From NCBI GenBank assembly GCA_963678705.1, contig CAVMBN010000163.1, positions 372,001 to 436,000 on the forward strand: 64,000 nucleotides of DNA, in the 5' to 3' direction. The notes beneath the pieces are model-generated. The model ran no database searches. It was not told the DNA's origin and saw nothing but the letters and a program-made list of their open reading frames with translations. Positions within the stretch are counted from its first letter, which is position 1. The number at the start of each line of letters is the position of its first letter. Position numbers and translations under genes: made by a program. This document shows, in pieces, positions 47,542 to 62,549 of the stretch. The DNA comes from Panorpa germanica (taxonomy: Eukaryota > Arthropoda > Insecta > Mecoptera > Panorpidae).

Positions 47542-49129
47542 GTGTTGCAAAGCAATATTAACGTCCTTGTAAATCATTACGTAGGTCTTCCTTTTTGTAT
47601 TAAGTCCCATCTGTCTTGCCAGAGCTTATGCATATATGCATTCATCTCTTTGGCAATATATTTGGTATCGTCTCCAGACTTTTATCCTACAGCCGCATTA
47701 ACTTTAAATCCTCGAAATTTGTCGCATTAATTTTAAATCATCAAAATTTGATTTTTTCAGTTCTAGCGTAATTTGTACTTGAGTAAGTGCATGAGTGATT
47801 TTTAAATCTAAAGGAATTGTCCCCAATATCACTTGCACCACTTCTGTAGATACAGTTCTGCAACAAGTCGCGTCATCGTCAATAACATAGTTCTTTGCAT
47901 AGAAGATCTGAGAGATTGATCCTGTAATACCATGCCGAAGCACAATACACAACTATTAGCATAAATGCCCCCTTGTATAGTGTCGGCATAATTGCCGATT
48001 TTAAGCCTTATTCCGTCCTTGTGACACGCGCAAGGTGTGTTACAAGTTTATCATTCGTTGTTACTGTATTTGTTTCGTAGCTTTGTAGCTTCAAGAAACT
48101 ACAGATTTTATATATAGCAGGTCGAGAACGGCTTTCTAGGGTTTCTGTACTATTTGCACCGATAAGGATCACATTATCGTTGGCAAAACATATGTCTACA
48201 CAACCTTTCGAGTGAGAACCACAGTTCTCGTCGAATACCATGTTCCAGAGCTCAGACCCCATTACAGATCGCTGAGGACAACCTTTAGATAGTTGCCTTT
48301 TCATGGAACGGTAATCGGTTTGTAAAATAATGTTCGACAATGAAAATAGTTCTCCATAGCGCAGTAGACGTACCTATAGGTTTTTGCCGGTCTAATTCTT
48401 TGAAGGTCACTTGGCCACTGGACATCAACAAAGGCACACTGAATTTCTTTAAATATCTCATATTCATACTTGTACTTATGCCTACTTACTTACCATTTGT
48501 TTGTTACCATTGAATGTTCATGAACGATCAATCACTATTTCCAAGAAAACCGCATATATTGTTCACTTAATCACTTATAACAATTAATACACTCTCATTA
48601 TTATTTAAAACACGCATTTATATAAACTAATTCTTGTGTTTTAATATTATTTATAGTTAATGTTATTCGACTTACTTGATAGTGGGCGGCAACCTTTTGT
48701 CTTCCGTATATTTGTAGTGTTTATATAAGGTCTTCCTTATATATCTCTACAAATTTCTTGAATTTTAAACCACTTGATGTTTTAGCACTAACACTAACCT
48801 AATTATTATCACTTTTTTTGTCTATGGCACTTATTAATGTCTTATATCAAACATCAAAGTTACAAATTTGAGGTTATGTTTATAAGACCGCGTGTACGCG
48901 TAATGAAAAATTCGTTTTTAACACTGGTTTCAAACTGTAAAACTTTTGTAAAAACACTTTGTTTAGGGTAAATTAACACAAATTTAAAACAAACTTAAAT
49001 ACTTTTCGTTTGAAAAAGTATTCATATAATTTATTTAATTTTTTTCCATAATTAATTTCTCACTTTTAATCACTTTTTTCACCTAAAGTAGCAGGAGCCG
49101 ATCACACACATAGTAGATAGGAACCACTT
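47542..49129 (-). repeat. Array unit R21
   Basis: Adjacent recent duplicate of R20 at 1,588 bp. Core at 48008-48340. Confidence 0.9.
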
Positions 49130-50707
49130 GTGTTGCAAAGCAATATTAACGTCCTTGTAAACCAATACGTAGGTCTTCCTTTTTGTATTAAGTCCCATCT
49201 GTCTTGCCAGAGCTTATGCATATATGCATTCATCTCTTTGGCAATATATTTAGTATCGTCTTTAGACTTCTATCCTACAGCCGCATTAACTTTAAATTCT
49301 CGAAATTTGTCGCATTAATTTTAAATTATCAAAATTTGATTTTTTCAGTTCTAGCGTAATTTGTACTTGAGTAAGTGCATAAGTGATTTTTAAATCTAAA
49401 GGAATTGTCCCCAATATCACTTGCACCACTTCTGTAGATACAGTTCTGCAACAACGCGTCATCGTCAATAACATAGTTCTTTGCATGGAAGATCTGGAAG
49501 ATTGATCCTGTTATACCATTCCGAAGCACAATACAAAACTATTGCCCCCTTGTATAGTGTCGGCATAGTTGCCGAGTTTAAGCTTCATTCCGTCCTTGTG
49601 ACACGCGCAAGGTGTGTTACAAGGTTATCATTCGTTGTTACTGTATTTGTTTCGTAGCTTTGTAGCTTCAAGAAACTACAGATTTTATATATAGCAGGTC
49701 GAGAACGGCTTTCTAGGGTTTCTGTACTATTTGCACCGATAAGGATCACATTATCGTTGGCAAAACATATGTCTACACAACCTTTCGAGTGCGAAACACA
49801 GTTCTCGTCGAATACCATGTTCCAGAGCTCAGGCCCCATTACAGATCGCTGAGGACAACCTTTAGATAGTTGCCTTTTCATGGAACGGTAATCGGTTTGT
49901 AAAATTATTGTTCGACAATAAAAATAGTTCTCCATAGCGCAGTAGACGTACCTAGAGGTTTTAGCCGGTCTAATTCTTTGCAGGTCACTTGGCCACCAGA
50001 CATTATCAAAGGCACACTAAATTTCTATTAATATCTCTTGTACATACTTGTACTTATGCCTACTTAGTTACCATTTGTTTGTTACCATTAAATGTTCATG
50101 AACGATCAATCACTATTTCCAAGAAAACCGCATATATTGTTCACTTAATCACTTATAACAATTAATACACTCTCATTATTATTTAAAACACGCATTTATA
50201 TAAACTAATTCTTGTGTTTTAATATTACTTATAGTTAATGTAATTCGACTTACTTGATAGTGGGCGACAACCTTTTGTCTTCCGTATATTTGTAGTGTTT
50301 ATATGAGGTCTTCCTTATATATCTCTACAGATTTCTTGAATTTTAAACCACTTGATGTTTTAGCACTAACACTAACCTAATTATTATCACTTTTTTTGTC
50401 TATCGCACTTATTAGTGTCTTATATCAAACATCAAAGTTACAAATTTGAGGTTATGTTTATAAGACCGCGTGTACGCGTAATGATAAATTCGTTTTTAAC
50501 ACTGGTTTCCAACTGTCAAACTTTTGTAAAAACACTTTGTTTAGGGTAAATTAACACAAATTTAAAACAAACTTAAATACTTTTCGTTTGAAAAAGTATT
50601 CATATAATTTATTTAATTTTTTTCCATAATTAATTTCTCACTTTTAATCACTTTTTTCAATTAAAGTAGCAGGAGCCGATCACACACATAGTAGATAGGA
50701 ACCACTT
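49130..50707 (-). repeat. Array unit R22 (chimeric)
   Basis: 1,578 bp: about 10 bp missing at 49543 (AGCATAAAT region). The stretch 49,900-50,100 carries the left-block (L2) variants, giving a 116-codon core at 49585-49935. Flanks match local units. Confidence 0.9.
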
Positions 50708-52293
50708 GTGTTGCAAAGCAATATTAACGTCCTTGTAAACCAATACGTAGGTCTTCCTTTTTGTATTAAGTCCCATCTGTCTTGCCAGAGCTTATGCATA
50801 TATGCATTCATCTCTTTGGCAATATATTTGGTATCGTCTCCAGACTTTTATCCTACAGCCGCATTAACTTTAAATCCTCGAAATTTGTCGCATTCATTTT
50901 AAATCATCAAAATTTGATTTTTTCAGTTCTAGCGTAATTTGTACTTGAGTAAGTGCATGAGTGATTTTTTAATCTAAAGGAATTGTCCCAAATATCACTT
51001 GCACCACTTCTGTAGATACAGTTTTGCAACAACGCGTCATCGTCAATAACGTAGTTCTTTGCATGGAAGATCTGGAAGATTGTGCCTGTAATACCATGCC
51101 GAAGCACAATACACAACTATTAGCATAAATGCCCCCTTGTATAGTGTCGGCATAGTTGCCGAGTTTAAGCTTCATTCCGTCCTTGTGACACGCGCAAGGT
51201 GTGTTACAAGTTTATCATTCGTTGTTACTGTATTTGTTTCGTAGCTTTGTAGATTCAAGAAACTACAGATTTTATATATAGCAGGTCGAGAACGGCTTTC
51301 TAGGGTTTCTGTACTATTTGCACCGATAAGGATCACATTATCGTTGGCAAAACATATGTCTACACAACCTTTCGAGTGAGAAACACAGTTCTCGTCGAAT
51401 ACCATGTTCCAGAGCTCAGGCCCCATTACAGATCGCTGAGGACAACTTTTAGATAGTTGCCTTTTCATGGAACGGTAATCGGTTTGTAAAATAATGTTCG
51501 ACAATGAAAATAGTTCTCTATAGCGCAGTAGACGTACCTATAGGTTTTTGCCAGTCTAATTCTTTGAAGGTCACTTGGCCACCGGACATCAACAAAGGCA
51601 CACTGAATTTCTATAAATATCTCATATACATACTTGTACTTATGCCTACTTACTTACCATTTGTTTGTTACCATTGAATGTTCATAAACGATCAATTACT
51701 AATTCCAAGAAAACCGCATATATTGTTCACTTAATCACTTATAACAATTAATACACTCTCATTATTATTTAAAACACGCATTTATATAAACTAATTCTTG
51801 TGTTTTAATATTATTTATAGTTAATGTTATTCGACTTACTTGACAGTGGGCGGCAACCTTTTGTCTTCCGTATATTTGTAGTGTTTATATGAGGTCTTCC
51901 TTATATATCTCTACAGATTTCTTGAATTTTAAACCACTTGATGTTTTAGCACTAACACTAACCTAATTATTATCACTTTTTTTGTCTATCGCACTTATTA
52001 GTGTCTTATATCAAACATCAAAGTTACAAATTTGAGGTTATGTTTATAAGACCGCGTGTACGCGTAATGAAAAATTCGTTTTTAACACTGGTTTCCAACT
52101 GTCAAACTTTTGTAAAAACACTTTGTTTAGGGTAAATTAACACAAATTTAAAACAAACTTAAATACTTTTCGTTTGAAAAAGTATTCATAAAATTTATTT
52201 AATTTTTTTCCATAATTAATTTCTCACTTTTAATCACTTTTTTCACCTAAAGTAGCAGGAGCCGATCACACACATAGTAGATAGGAACCACTT
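50708..52293 (-). repeat. Array unit R23
   Basis: Founder-like member of a subtype with GATTTTTTAATC and GATTGTGCCTG, also seen in R24, R27 and R28. Core at 51172-51504. Confidence 0.9.
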
Positions 52294-53879
52294 GTGTTGC
52301 AAAGCAATATTAACATCCTTGTAAACCAATACGTAGGTCTTCCTTTTTGTATTAAGTCCTATCTGTCTTGCCAAAGCTTATGCATATATGCATTCATCTC
52401 TTTGGCAATATATTTGGTATCGTCTCCAGACTATTATCCTACAGCCGCATTAACTTTAAATCCTCGAAATTTGTCGCATTCATTTTAAATCATCAAAATT
52501 TGATTTTTTCAGTTCTAGCGTAATTTGTACTTGAGTAAGTGCATGAGTGATTTTTTAATCTAAAGGAATTGTCCCAAATATCACTTGCACCACTTCTGTA
52601 GATACAGTTTTGCAACAACGCGTCATCGTCAATAACATAGTTCTTTGCATGGAAGATCTGGAAGATTGTGCCTGTAATACCATGCCGAAGCACAATACAC
52701 AACTATTAGCATAAATGCCCCCTTGTATAGTGTCGGCATAGTTGCCGAGTTTAAGCTTCATTCCGTCCTTGTGACACGCGCAAGGTGTGTTACAAGTTTA
52801 TCATTCGTTGTTACTGTATTTGTTTCGTAGCTTTGTAGATTCAAGAAACTACAGATTTTATATATAGCAGGTCGAGAACGGCTTTCTAGGGTTTCTGTAC
52901 TATTTGCACCGATAAGGATCACATTATCGTTGGCAAAATATATGTCTACACAACCTTTCGAGTGAGAAACACAGTTCTCGTCGAATACCATGTTCCAGAG
53001 CTCAGGCCCCATTACAGATCGCTCAGGACAACTTTTAGATAGTTGCCTTTTCATGGAACGGTAATCGGTTTGTAAAATAATGTTCGACAATGAAAATAGT
53101 TCTCTATAGCGCAGTAGACGTACCTATAGGTTTTTGCCGGTCTAATTCTTTGAAGGTCACTTGGCCACCGGACATCAACAAAGGCACACTGAATTTCTAT
53201 AAATATCTCATATACATACTTGTACTTATGCCTACTTACTTACCATTTGTTTGTTACCATTGAATGTTCATAAACGATCAATTACTATTTCCAAGAAAAC
53301 CGCATATATTGTTCACTTAATCACTTATAACAATTAATACACTCTCATTATTATTTAAAACACGCATTTATATAAACTAATTCTTGTGTTTTAATATTAT
53401 TTATAGTTAATGTTATTCGACTTACTTGACAGTGGGCGGCAACCTTTTGTCTTCCGTATATTTGTAGTGTTTATATGAGGTCTTCCTTATATATCTCTAC
53501 AGATTTCTTGAATTTTAAACCACTTGATGTTTTAGCACTAACACTAACCTAATTATTATCACTTTTTTTGTCTATCGCACTTATTAGTGTCTTATATCAA
53601 ACATCAAAGTTACAAATTTGAGGTTATGTTTATGAGACCGCGTGTACGCGTAATGAAAAATTCGTTTTTAACACTGGTTTCTAACTGTAAAACTTTTGTA
53701 AAAACACTTTGTTTAGGGTAAATTAACACAAATTTAAAACAAACTTAAATACTTTTCGTTTGAAAAAGTATTCATAAAATTTATTTAATTTTTTTCCATA
53801 ATTAATTTCTCACTTTTAATCACTTTTTTCACCTAAAGTAGCAGGAGCCCATCACACACATAGTAGATAGGAACCACTT
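52294..53879 (-). repeat. Array unit R24
   Basis: Same subtype as R23, with private TTAACATCC and GACTATTATCC changes shared with R27. Core at 52758-53090. Confidence 0.9.
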
Positions 53880-55465
53880 GTGTTGCAAAGCAATATTAAC
53901 ATCCTTGTAAACCAATACGTAGGTCTTCCTTTTTGTATTAAGTCCCATCTGTCTTGCCAGAGCTTATGCATATATGCATTCATCTCTTTGGAAATATATT
54001 TAGTATCGTCTTTAGACTTCTATCCTACAGCCGCATTAACTTTAAATCCTCGAAATTTGTCGCATTAATTTTAAATCATCAAAATTTGATTTTTTCAGTT
54101 CTAGCGTATTTTGCACTTGAGTAAGTGCATAAGTGATTTTTAAATCTAAAGGAATTGTCCCCAATATCACTTGCACCACTTCTGTAGATACAGTTCTGCA
54201 ACAACGCGTCATCGTCAATAACATAGTTCTTTGCATGGAAGATCTGGAAGATTGATCCTGTAATACCATTCCGAAGCACAATACACAACTTTTAGCATAA
54301 ATGCCCCCTTGTATAGTGTCGGCATAGTTGCCGAGTTTAAGCTTCATTCCGTCCTTGTGACACGCGCAAGGTGTGTTACAAGTTTATCATTCGTTGTTAC
54401 TGTATTTGTTTCGTAGCTTTGTAGCTTCAAGAAACTACAGATTTTATATATAGCAGGTCGAGAACGGCTTTCTAGGGTTTCTGTACTATTTGCACCGATA
54501 AGGATCACATTATCGTTGGCAAAACATATGTCTACACAACCTTTCGAGTGAGAAACACAGTTCTCGTCGAATACTATGTTCCAGAGCTCAGGCCCCATTA
54601 CAGATCGCTGAGGACAACCTTTAGATAGTTGCCTTTTCATGGAACGGTAATCGGTTTGTAAAATAATGTTCGACAATGAAAATAGTTCTCCATAGCGCAG
54701 TAGACGTACCTATAGGTTTTTGCCGGTCTAATTCTTTGAAGGTCACTTGGCCACCGGACATCAACAAAGGCACACTGAATTTCTATAAATATCTCATATA
54801 CATACTTGTACTTATGCCTACTTACTTACCATTTGTTTGTTACCATTGAATGTTCATGAACGATCAATCACTATTTCCAAGAAAACCGCATATATTGTTT
54901 ACTTAATCACTTATAACAATTAATACACTCTTATTATTATTTAAAACACTCATTTATATAAACTAATTCTTGTGTTTTAATATTATTTATAGTTAATGTT
55001 ATTCGACTTACTTGATAGTGGGCGGCAACTTTTTGTCTTCCGTATATTTGTAGTGTTTATATGAGGTCTTCCTTACATATCTCTACAGATTTCTTGAATT
55101 TTAAACCACTTGATGTTTTAGCACTAACACTAACCTAATTATTATCACTTTTTTTGTCTATCGCACTTATTAGTGTCTTATATCAAACATCAAAGTTACA
55201 AATTTGAGGTTATGTTTATAAGACCGCGTGTACGCGTAATGAAAAATTCGTTTTTACCACTGGTTTCCAACTGTCAAACTTTTGTAAAAACACTTTGTTT
55301 AGGGTAAATAAACACAAATTTAAAACAAACTTAAATACTTTTCGTTTGAAAAAGTTATCATATAATTTATTTAATTTTTTTCCATAATTAATTTCTCACT
55401 TTTAATCACTTTTTTCACCTAAAGTAGCAGGAGCCGATCACACACATAGTAGATAGGAACCACTT
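53880..55465 (-). repeat. Array unit R25
   Basis: Pairs with R29 (offset 6,344 bp, four units), sharing GGAAATATATTTAGT and CAACTTTTAGC. Core at 54344-54676. Confidence 0.9.
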
Positions 55466-57051
55466 GTGTTACAAAGCAATATTAACGTCCTTGTAAACCA
55501 ATACGTAGGTCTTCCTTTTTGTATTAAGTCTCATCTGTCTTGCCAGAGCTTATGCATATATGCATTCATCTCTTTGGCAATATATTTGGTATCGTCTCCA
55601 GACTTTTATCCTACAGCCGCATTAACTTTAAATCCTCGAAATTTGTCGCATTAATTTTAAATCATCAAAATTTGATTTTTTCAGTTCTAGCGTAATTTGT
55701 ACTTGAGTAAGTGCATGAGTGATTTTTAAATCTAAAGGAATTGTCCCTAATATCACTTACACCACTTCTGTAGATACAGTTCTGCAACAACGCGTCATCG
55801 TCAATAACATAGTTCTTTGCATGGAAGATCTGGAAGATTGATCCTGTAATACCATGCCGAAGCACAATACACAACTATTAGCATAAATGCCTCCTTGTAT
55901 AGTGTCAGCATAGTTGCCGAGTTTAAGCTTCATTCCGTCCTTGTGACACGCGCAAGGTGTGTTACAAGTTTATCATTCGTTGTTACTGTATTTGTTTCGT
56001 AGCTTTGTAGCTTCAAGAATCTACAGATTTTATATATAGCAGGTCGAGAACGGCTTTCTAGGGTTTCTGTACTATTTGCACCGATAAGGATCACATTATC
56101 GTTGGCAAAACATATGTCTACACAACCTTTCGAGTGAGAAACACAGTTCTCGTCGAATACCATGTTCCAGAGCTCAGGCCCCATTACAGATCGCTGAGGA
56201 CAACCATTAGATAGTTGCCTTTTCATGGAACGGTAATCGGTTTGTAAAATAATGTTCGACAATGAAAATAGTTCTCCATAGCGCAGTAGACGTACCTATA
56301 GGTTTTTGCCGGTCTAATTCTTTGAAGGTCACTTGGCCACCGGGCATCAACAAAGGCACACTGAATTTCTATAAATATTTCATATACATACTTGTACTTA
56401 TGCCTACTCACTTACCATTTGTTTGTTACCATTGAATGTTCATGAACGATCAATCACTTATTCCAAGAAAACCGCATATATTGTTCACTTAATCACTTAT
56501 AACAATTAATACACTCTCATTATTATTTAAAACACGCATTTATATAAACTAATTCTTGTGTTTTAATATTATTTATAGTTAATGTTATTCGACTTACTTG
56601 ACAGTGGGCGGCAACCTTTTGTCTTCCGTATATTTGTAGTGTTTATATGAGGTCTTCCTTATATATCTCTACAGATTTCTTGAATTTTAAACCACTTGAT
56701 GTTTTAGCACTAACACTAACCTAATTATTATCACTTTTTTTGTCTATCGCACTTATTAGTGTCTTATATCAAACATCAAAGTTACAAATTTGAGGTTATG
56801 TTTATAAGACCGCGTGTACGCGTAATGAAAAATTCGTTTTTAACACTGGTTTCCAACTGTCAAACTTTTGTAAAAACACTTTGTTTAGGGTAAATTAACA
56901 CAAATTTAAAACAAACTTAAATACTTTTCGTTTGAAAAAGTATTCATAAAATTTATTTAATTTTTTTCCATAATTAATTTCTCACTTTTAATCACTTTTT
57001 TCACCTAAAGTAGCAGGAGCCGATCACACACATAGTAGATAGGAACCACTT
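55466..57051 (-). repeat. Array unit R26
   Basis: Pairs with R30 (four units away), sharing GGTCCTTAGAT-type core variants and the GGGCATCAAC change. Core at 55930-56262, motif A at 56223-56411. Confidence 0.9.
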
Positions 57052-58636
57052 GTGTTGCAAAGCAATATTAACATCCTTGTAAACCAATACGTAGGTCTTC
57101 CTTTTTGTATTAAGTCCTATCTGTCTTGCCAAAGCTTATGCATATATGCATTCATCTCTTTGGCAATATATTTGGTATCGTCTCTAGACTATTATCCTAC
57201 AGCCGCATTAACTTTAAATCCTCGAAATTTGTCGCATTCATTTTAAATCATCAAAATTTGATTTTTTCAGTTCTAGCGTAATTTGTACTTGAGTAAGTGC
57301 ATGAGTGATTTTTTAATCTAAAGGAATTGTCCCAAATATCACTTGCACCACTTCTGTAGATACAGTTTTGCAACAACGCGTCATCGTCAATAACATAGTT
57401 CTTTGCATGGAAGATCTGGAAGATTGTGCCTGTAATACCATGCCGAAGCACAATACACAACTATTAGCATAAATGCCCCCTTGTATAGTGTCGGCATAGT
57501 TGCCGAGTTTAAGCTTCATTCCGTCCTTGTGACACGCGCAAGGTGTGTTACAAGTTTATCATTCGTTGTTACTGTATTTGTTTCGTAGCTTTGTAGCTTC
57601 AAGAAACTACAGATTTTATATATAGCAGGTCGAGAACGGCTTTCTAGGGTTTCTGTACTATTTGCACCGATAAGGATCACATTATCGTTGGCAAAACATA
57701 TGTCTACACAACCTTTCGAGTGAGAAACACAGTTCTCGTCGAATACTATGTTTTAGAGCTCAGGCCCCATTACAGATCGCTGAGGACAACCTTTAGATAG
57801 TTGCCTTTTCATGGAACGGTAATCGGTTTGTAAAATAATGTTCGACAATGAAAATAGTTCTCCATAGCGCAGTAGACGTACCTATAGGTTTTTGCCGGTC
57901 TAATTCTTTGAAGGTCACTTGGCCACCGGACATCAACAAAGGCACACTGAATTTCTATAAATATCTCATATACATACTTGTACTTATGCCTACTTACTTA
58001 CCATTTGTTTGTTACCATTGAATGTTCATGAACGATCAATCACTATTTCCAAGAAAACCGCATATATTGTTCACTTAATCACTTATAACAATTAATACAC
58101 TCTTATTATTATTTAAAACACTCATTTATATAAACTAATTCTTGTGTTTTAATATTATTTATAGTTAATGTTATTCGACTTACTTGATAGTGGGCGGCAA
58201 CTTTTTGTCTTCCGTATATTTGTAGTGTTTATATGAGGTCTTCCTTACATATCTCTACAGATTTCTTGAATTTTAAACCACTTGATGTTTTAGCACTAAC
58301 ACTAACCTAATTATTATCACTTTTTTGTCTATCGCACTTATTAATGTCTTATATCAAACATCAAAGTTACAGATTTGAGGTTATGTTTATAAGACCGCGT
58401 GTACGCGTAATGAAAAATTCGTTTTTAACACTGGTTTCCAACTGTCAAACTTTTGTAAAAACACTTTGTTTAGGGTAAATTAACACAAATTTAAAACAAA
58501 CTTAAATACTTTTCGTTTGAAAAAGTATTCATATAATTTATTTAATTTTTTTCCATAATTAATTTCTCACTTTTAATCACTTTTTTTACCTAAAGTAGCA
58601 GGAGCCGATCACACACATAGTAGATAGGAACCACTT
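57052..58636 (-). repeat. Array unit R27
   Basis: The start resembles R24, but from about 57.6 kb the unit switches to the R25 type. The core is destroyed by a TGG-to-TAA change near 57755. Confidence 0.9.
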
Positions 58637-60223
58637 GTGTTGCAAAGCAATATTAACGTCCTTGTAAACCAATACGTAGGTCTTCCTTTTTTGTATTAAG
58701 TCCCATCTGTCTTGCCAGAGCTTATGCATATATGCATTCATCTCTTTGGCAATATATTTGGTATCGTCTCCAGACTATTATCCTACAGCCGCATTAACTT
58801 TAAATCCTCGAAATTTGTCGCATTCATTTTAAATCATCAAAATTTGATTTTTTCAGTTCTAGCGTAATTTGTACTTGAGTAAGTGCATGAGTGATTTTTT
58901 AATCTAAAGGAATTGTCCCAAATATCACTTGCACCACTTCTGTAGATACAGTTTTGCAACAACGCGTCATCGTCAATAACATAGTTCTTTGCATGGAAGA
59001 TCTGGAAGATTGTGCCTGTAATACCATGCCGAAACAAAATACACAACTATTAGCATAAATGCCCCCTTGTATAGTGTCGGCATAGTTGCCGAGTTTAAGC
59101 TTCATTCCGTCCTTGTGACACGCGCAAGGTGTGTTACAAGTTTATCATTCGTTGTTACTGTATTTGTTTCGTAGCTTTGTAGATTCAAGAAACTACAGAT
59201 TTTATATATAGCAGGTCGAGAACGGCTTTCTAGGGTTTCTGTACTATTTGCACCGATAAGGATCACATTATCGTTGGCAAAATATATGTCTACACAACCT
59301 TTCGAGTGAGAAACACAGTTCTCGTCGAATACCATGTTCCAGAGCTCAGGCCCCATTACAGATCGCTGAGGACAACTTTTAGATAGTTGCCTTTTCATGG
59401 AACGGTAATCGGTTTGTAAAATAATGTTCGACAATGAAAATAGTTCTCTATAGCGCAGTAGACGTACCTATAGGTTTTTGCCGGTCTAATTCTTTGAAGG
59501 TCACTTGGCCACCGGACATCAACAAAGGCACACTGAATTTCTATAAATATCTCATATACATACTTGTACTTATGCCTACTTACTTACCATTTGTTTGTTA
59601 CCATTGAATGTTCATAAACGAACAATTACTATTTCCAAGAAAACCGCATATATTGTTCACTTAATCACTTATAACAATTAATACACTCTCATTATTATTT
59701 AAAACACGCATTTATATAAACTAATTCTTGTGTTTTAATATTATTTATAGTTAATGTTATTCGACTTACTTGACAGTGGGCGGCAACCTTTTGTCTTCCG
59801 TATATTTGTAGTGTTTATATGAGGTCTTCCTTATATATCTCTACAGATTTCTTGAATTTTAAACCACTTGATGTTTTAGCACTAACACTAACCTAATTAT
59901 TATCACTTTTTTTGTCTATCGCACTTATTAGTGTCTTATATCAAACATCAAAGTTACAAATTTGAGGTTATGTTTATAAGACCGCGTGTACGCGTAATGA
60001 AAAATTCGTTTTTAACACTGGTTTCCAACTGTCAAACTTTTGTAAAAACACTTTGTTTAGGGTAAATTAACACAAATTTAAAACAAACTTAAATACTTTT
60101 CGTTTGAAAAAGTATTCATAAAATTTATTTAATTTTTTTCCATAATTAATTTCTCACTTTTAATCACTTTTTTCACCTAAAGTAGCAGGAGGCTATCACA
60201 CACATAGTAGATAGGAACCACTT
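58637..60223 (-). repeat. Array unit R28
   Basis: R23/R24 subtype. Core at 59102-59434. Confidence 0.9.
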
Positions 60224-61792
60224 GTGTTGCAAAGCAATATTAACATCCTTGTAAACCAATACGTAGGTCTTCCTTTTTGTATTAAGTCCCATCTGTCTTG
60301 CCAGAGCTTATGCATATATGCATTCATCTCTTTGGAAATATATTTAGTATCGTCTTTAGACTTCTATCCTACAGCCGCATTAACTTTAAATCCTCGAAAT
60401 TTGTCGCATTAATTTTAAATCATCAAAATTTGATTTTTTCAGATCTAGCGTATTTTGCACTTGAGTAAGTGCATAAGTGATTTTTAAATGTAAAGGAATT
60501 GTCCCCAATATCACTTGCACCACTACTGTAGATACAGTTCTGCAACAACGCGTCATCGTCAATAACATAGTTCTTTGCATGGAAGATCTGGAAAATTGAT
60601 CCTGTAATACCATTCCGAAGCACAATACACAACTTTTAGCATAAATGCCCCCTTGTATAGTGTCGGCATAGTTGCCGAGTTTAAGCTTCATTCCGTCCTT
60701 GTGACACGCGCAAGGTGTGTTACAAGTTTATCATTCGTTGTTACTGTATTTGTTTCGTAGCTTTGTAGCTTCAAGAAACTACAGATTTTATATATAGCAG
60801 GTCGAGAACGGCTTTCTAGGGTTTCTGTACTATTTGCACCGATAAGGATCACATTATCGTTGGCAAAACATATGTCTACACAACCTTTCGAGTGAGAAAC
60901 ACAGTTCTCGTCGAATACTATGTTCCAGAGCTCAGGCCCCATTACAGATCGCTGAGGACAACCTTTAGATAGTTGCCTTTTCGTGGAACGGTAATCGGTT
61001 TGTAAAATAATGTTCGACAATGAAAATAGTTCTCCATAGCGCAGTAGACGTACCTATAGGTTTTTGCCGGTCTAATTCTTTGAAGGTCACTTGGCCACCG
61101 GACATCAACAAAGGCACACTGAATTTCTATAAATATCTCATATACATACTTGTACTTATGCCTACTTACTTACCATTTGTTTGTTACCATTGAATCTCTA
61201 TTTCCAAGAAAACCGCATATATTGTTCACTTAATCACTTATAACAATTAATACACTCTTATTATTATTTAAAACACTCATTTATATAAACTAATTCTTGT
61301 GTTTTAATATTATTTATAGTTAATGTTATTCGACTTACTTGATAGTGGGCGGCAACTTTTTGTCTTCCGTATATTTGTAGTGTTTATATGAGGTCTTCCT
61401 TACATATCTCTACAGATTTCTTGAATTTTAAACCACTTGATGTTTTAGCACTAACTCTAACCTAATTATTATCACTTTTTTTGTCTATCGCACTTATTAG
61501 TGTCTTATATCAAACATCAAAGTTACAAATTTAAGGTTATGTTTATAAGACCGCGTGTACGCGTAATGAAAAATTCGTTTTTAACACTGGTTTCCAACTG
61601 TCAAACTTTTTTAAAAACACTTTGTTTAGGGTAAATAAACACAAATTTAAAACAAACTTAAATACTTTTCGTTTGAAAAAGTTATCATATAATTTATTTA
61701 ATTTTTTTCCATAATTAATTTCTCACTTTTAATCACTTTTTTCACCTAAAGTAGCAGGAGCCGATCACACACATAGTAGATAGGAACCACTT
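60224..61792 (-). repeat. Array unit R29
   Basis: 1,569 bp because of a 17-bp deletion near 61195 that removes the GTTCATGAAC palindrome. Core at 60688-61020. Confidence 0.9.
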
Positions 61793-62549
61793 GTGTTACA
61801 AAGCAATATTAACGTCCTTGTAAACCAATACGTAGGTCTTCCTTTTTGTATTAAGTCCCATCTGTCTTGCCAGAGCTTATGCATATATGCATTCATCTCT
61901 TTGGCAATATATTTGATATCGTCTCCAGACTTTTATCCTACAGCCGCATTAACTTTAAATCCTCGAAATTTGTCGCATTAATTTTAAATCATCAAAATTT
62001 GATTTTTTCAGTTCTAGCGTAATTTGTACTTGAGTAAGTGCATGAGTGATTTTTAAATCTAAAGGAATTGTCCCTAATATCACTTACACCACTTCTGTAG
62101 ATACAGTTCTGCAACAACGCGTCATCGTCAATAACATAGTTCTTTGCATGGAAGATCTGGAAGATTGATCCTGTAATACCATGCCGAAGCACAATACACA
62201 ACTATTAGCATAAATGCCTCCTTGTATAGTGTCAGCATAGTTGCCGAGTTTAAGCTTCATTCCGTCCTTGTGACACGCGCAAGGTGTGTTACAAGTTTAT
62301 CATTCGTTGTTACTGTATTTGTTTCGTAGCTTTGTAGCTTCAAGAATCTACAGATTTTATATATAGCAGGTCGAGAACGGCTTTCTAGGGTTTCTGTACT
62401 ATTTGCACCGATAAGGATCACATTATCGTTGGCAAAACATATGTCTACACAACCTTTCGAGTGAGAAACACAGTTCTCGTCGAATACCATGTTCCAGAGC
62501 TCAGGCCCCATTACAGATCGCTGAGGACAACCTTTAGATAGTTGCCTTT

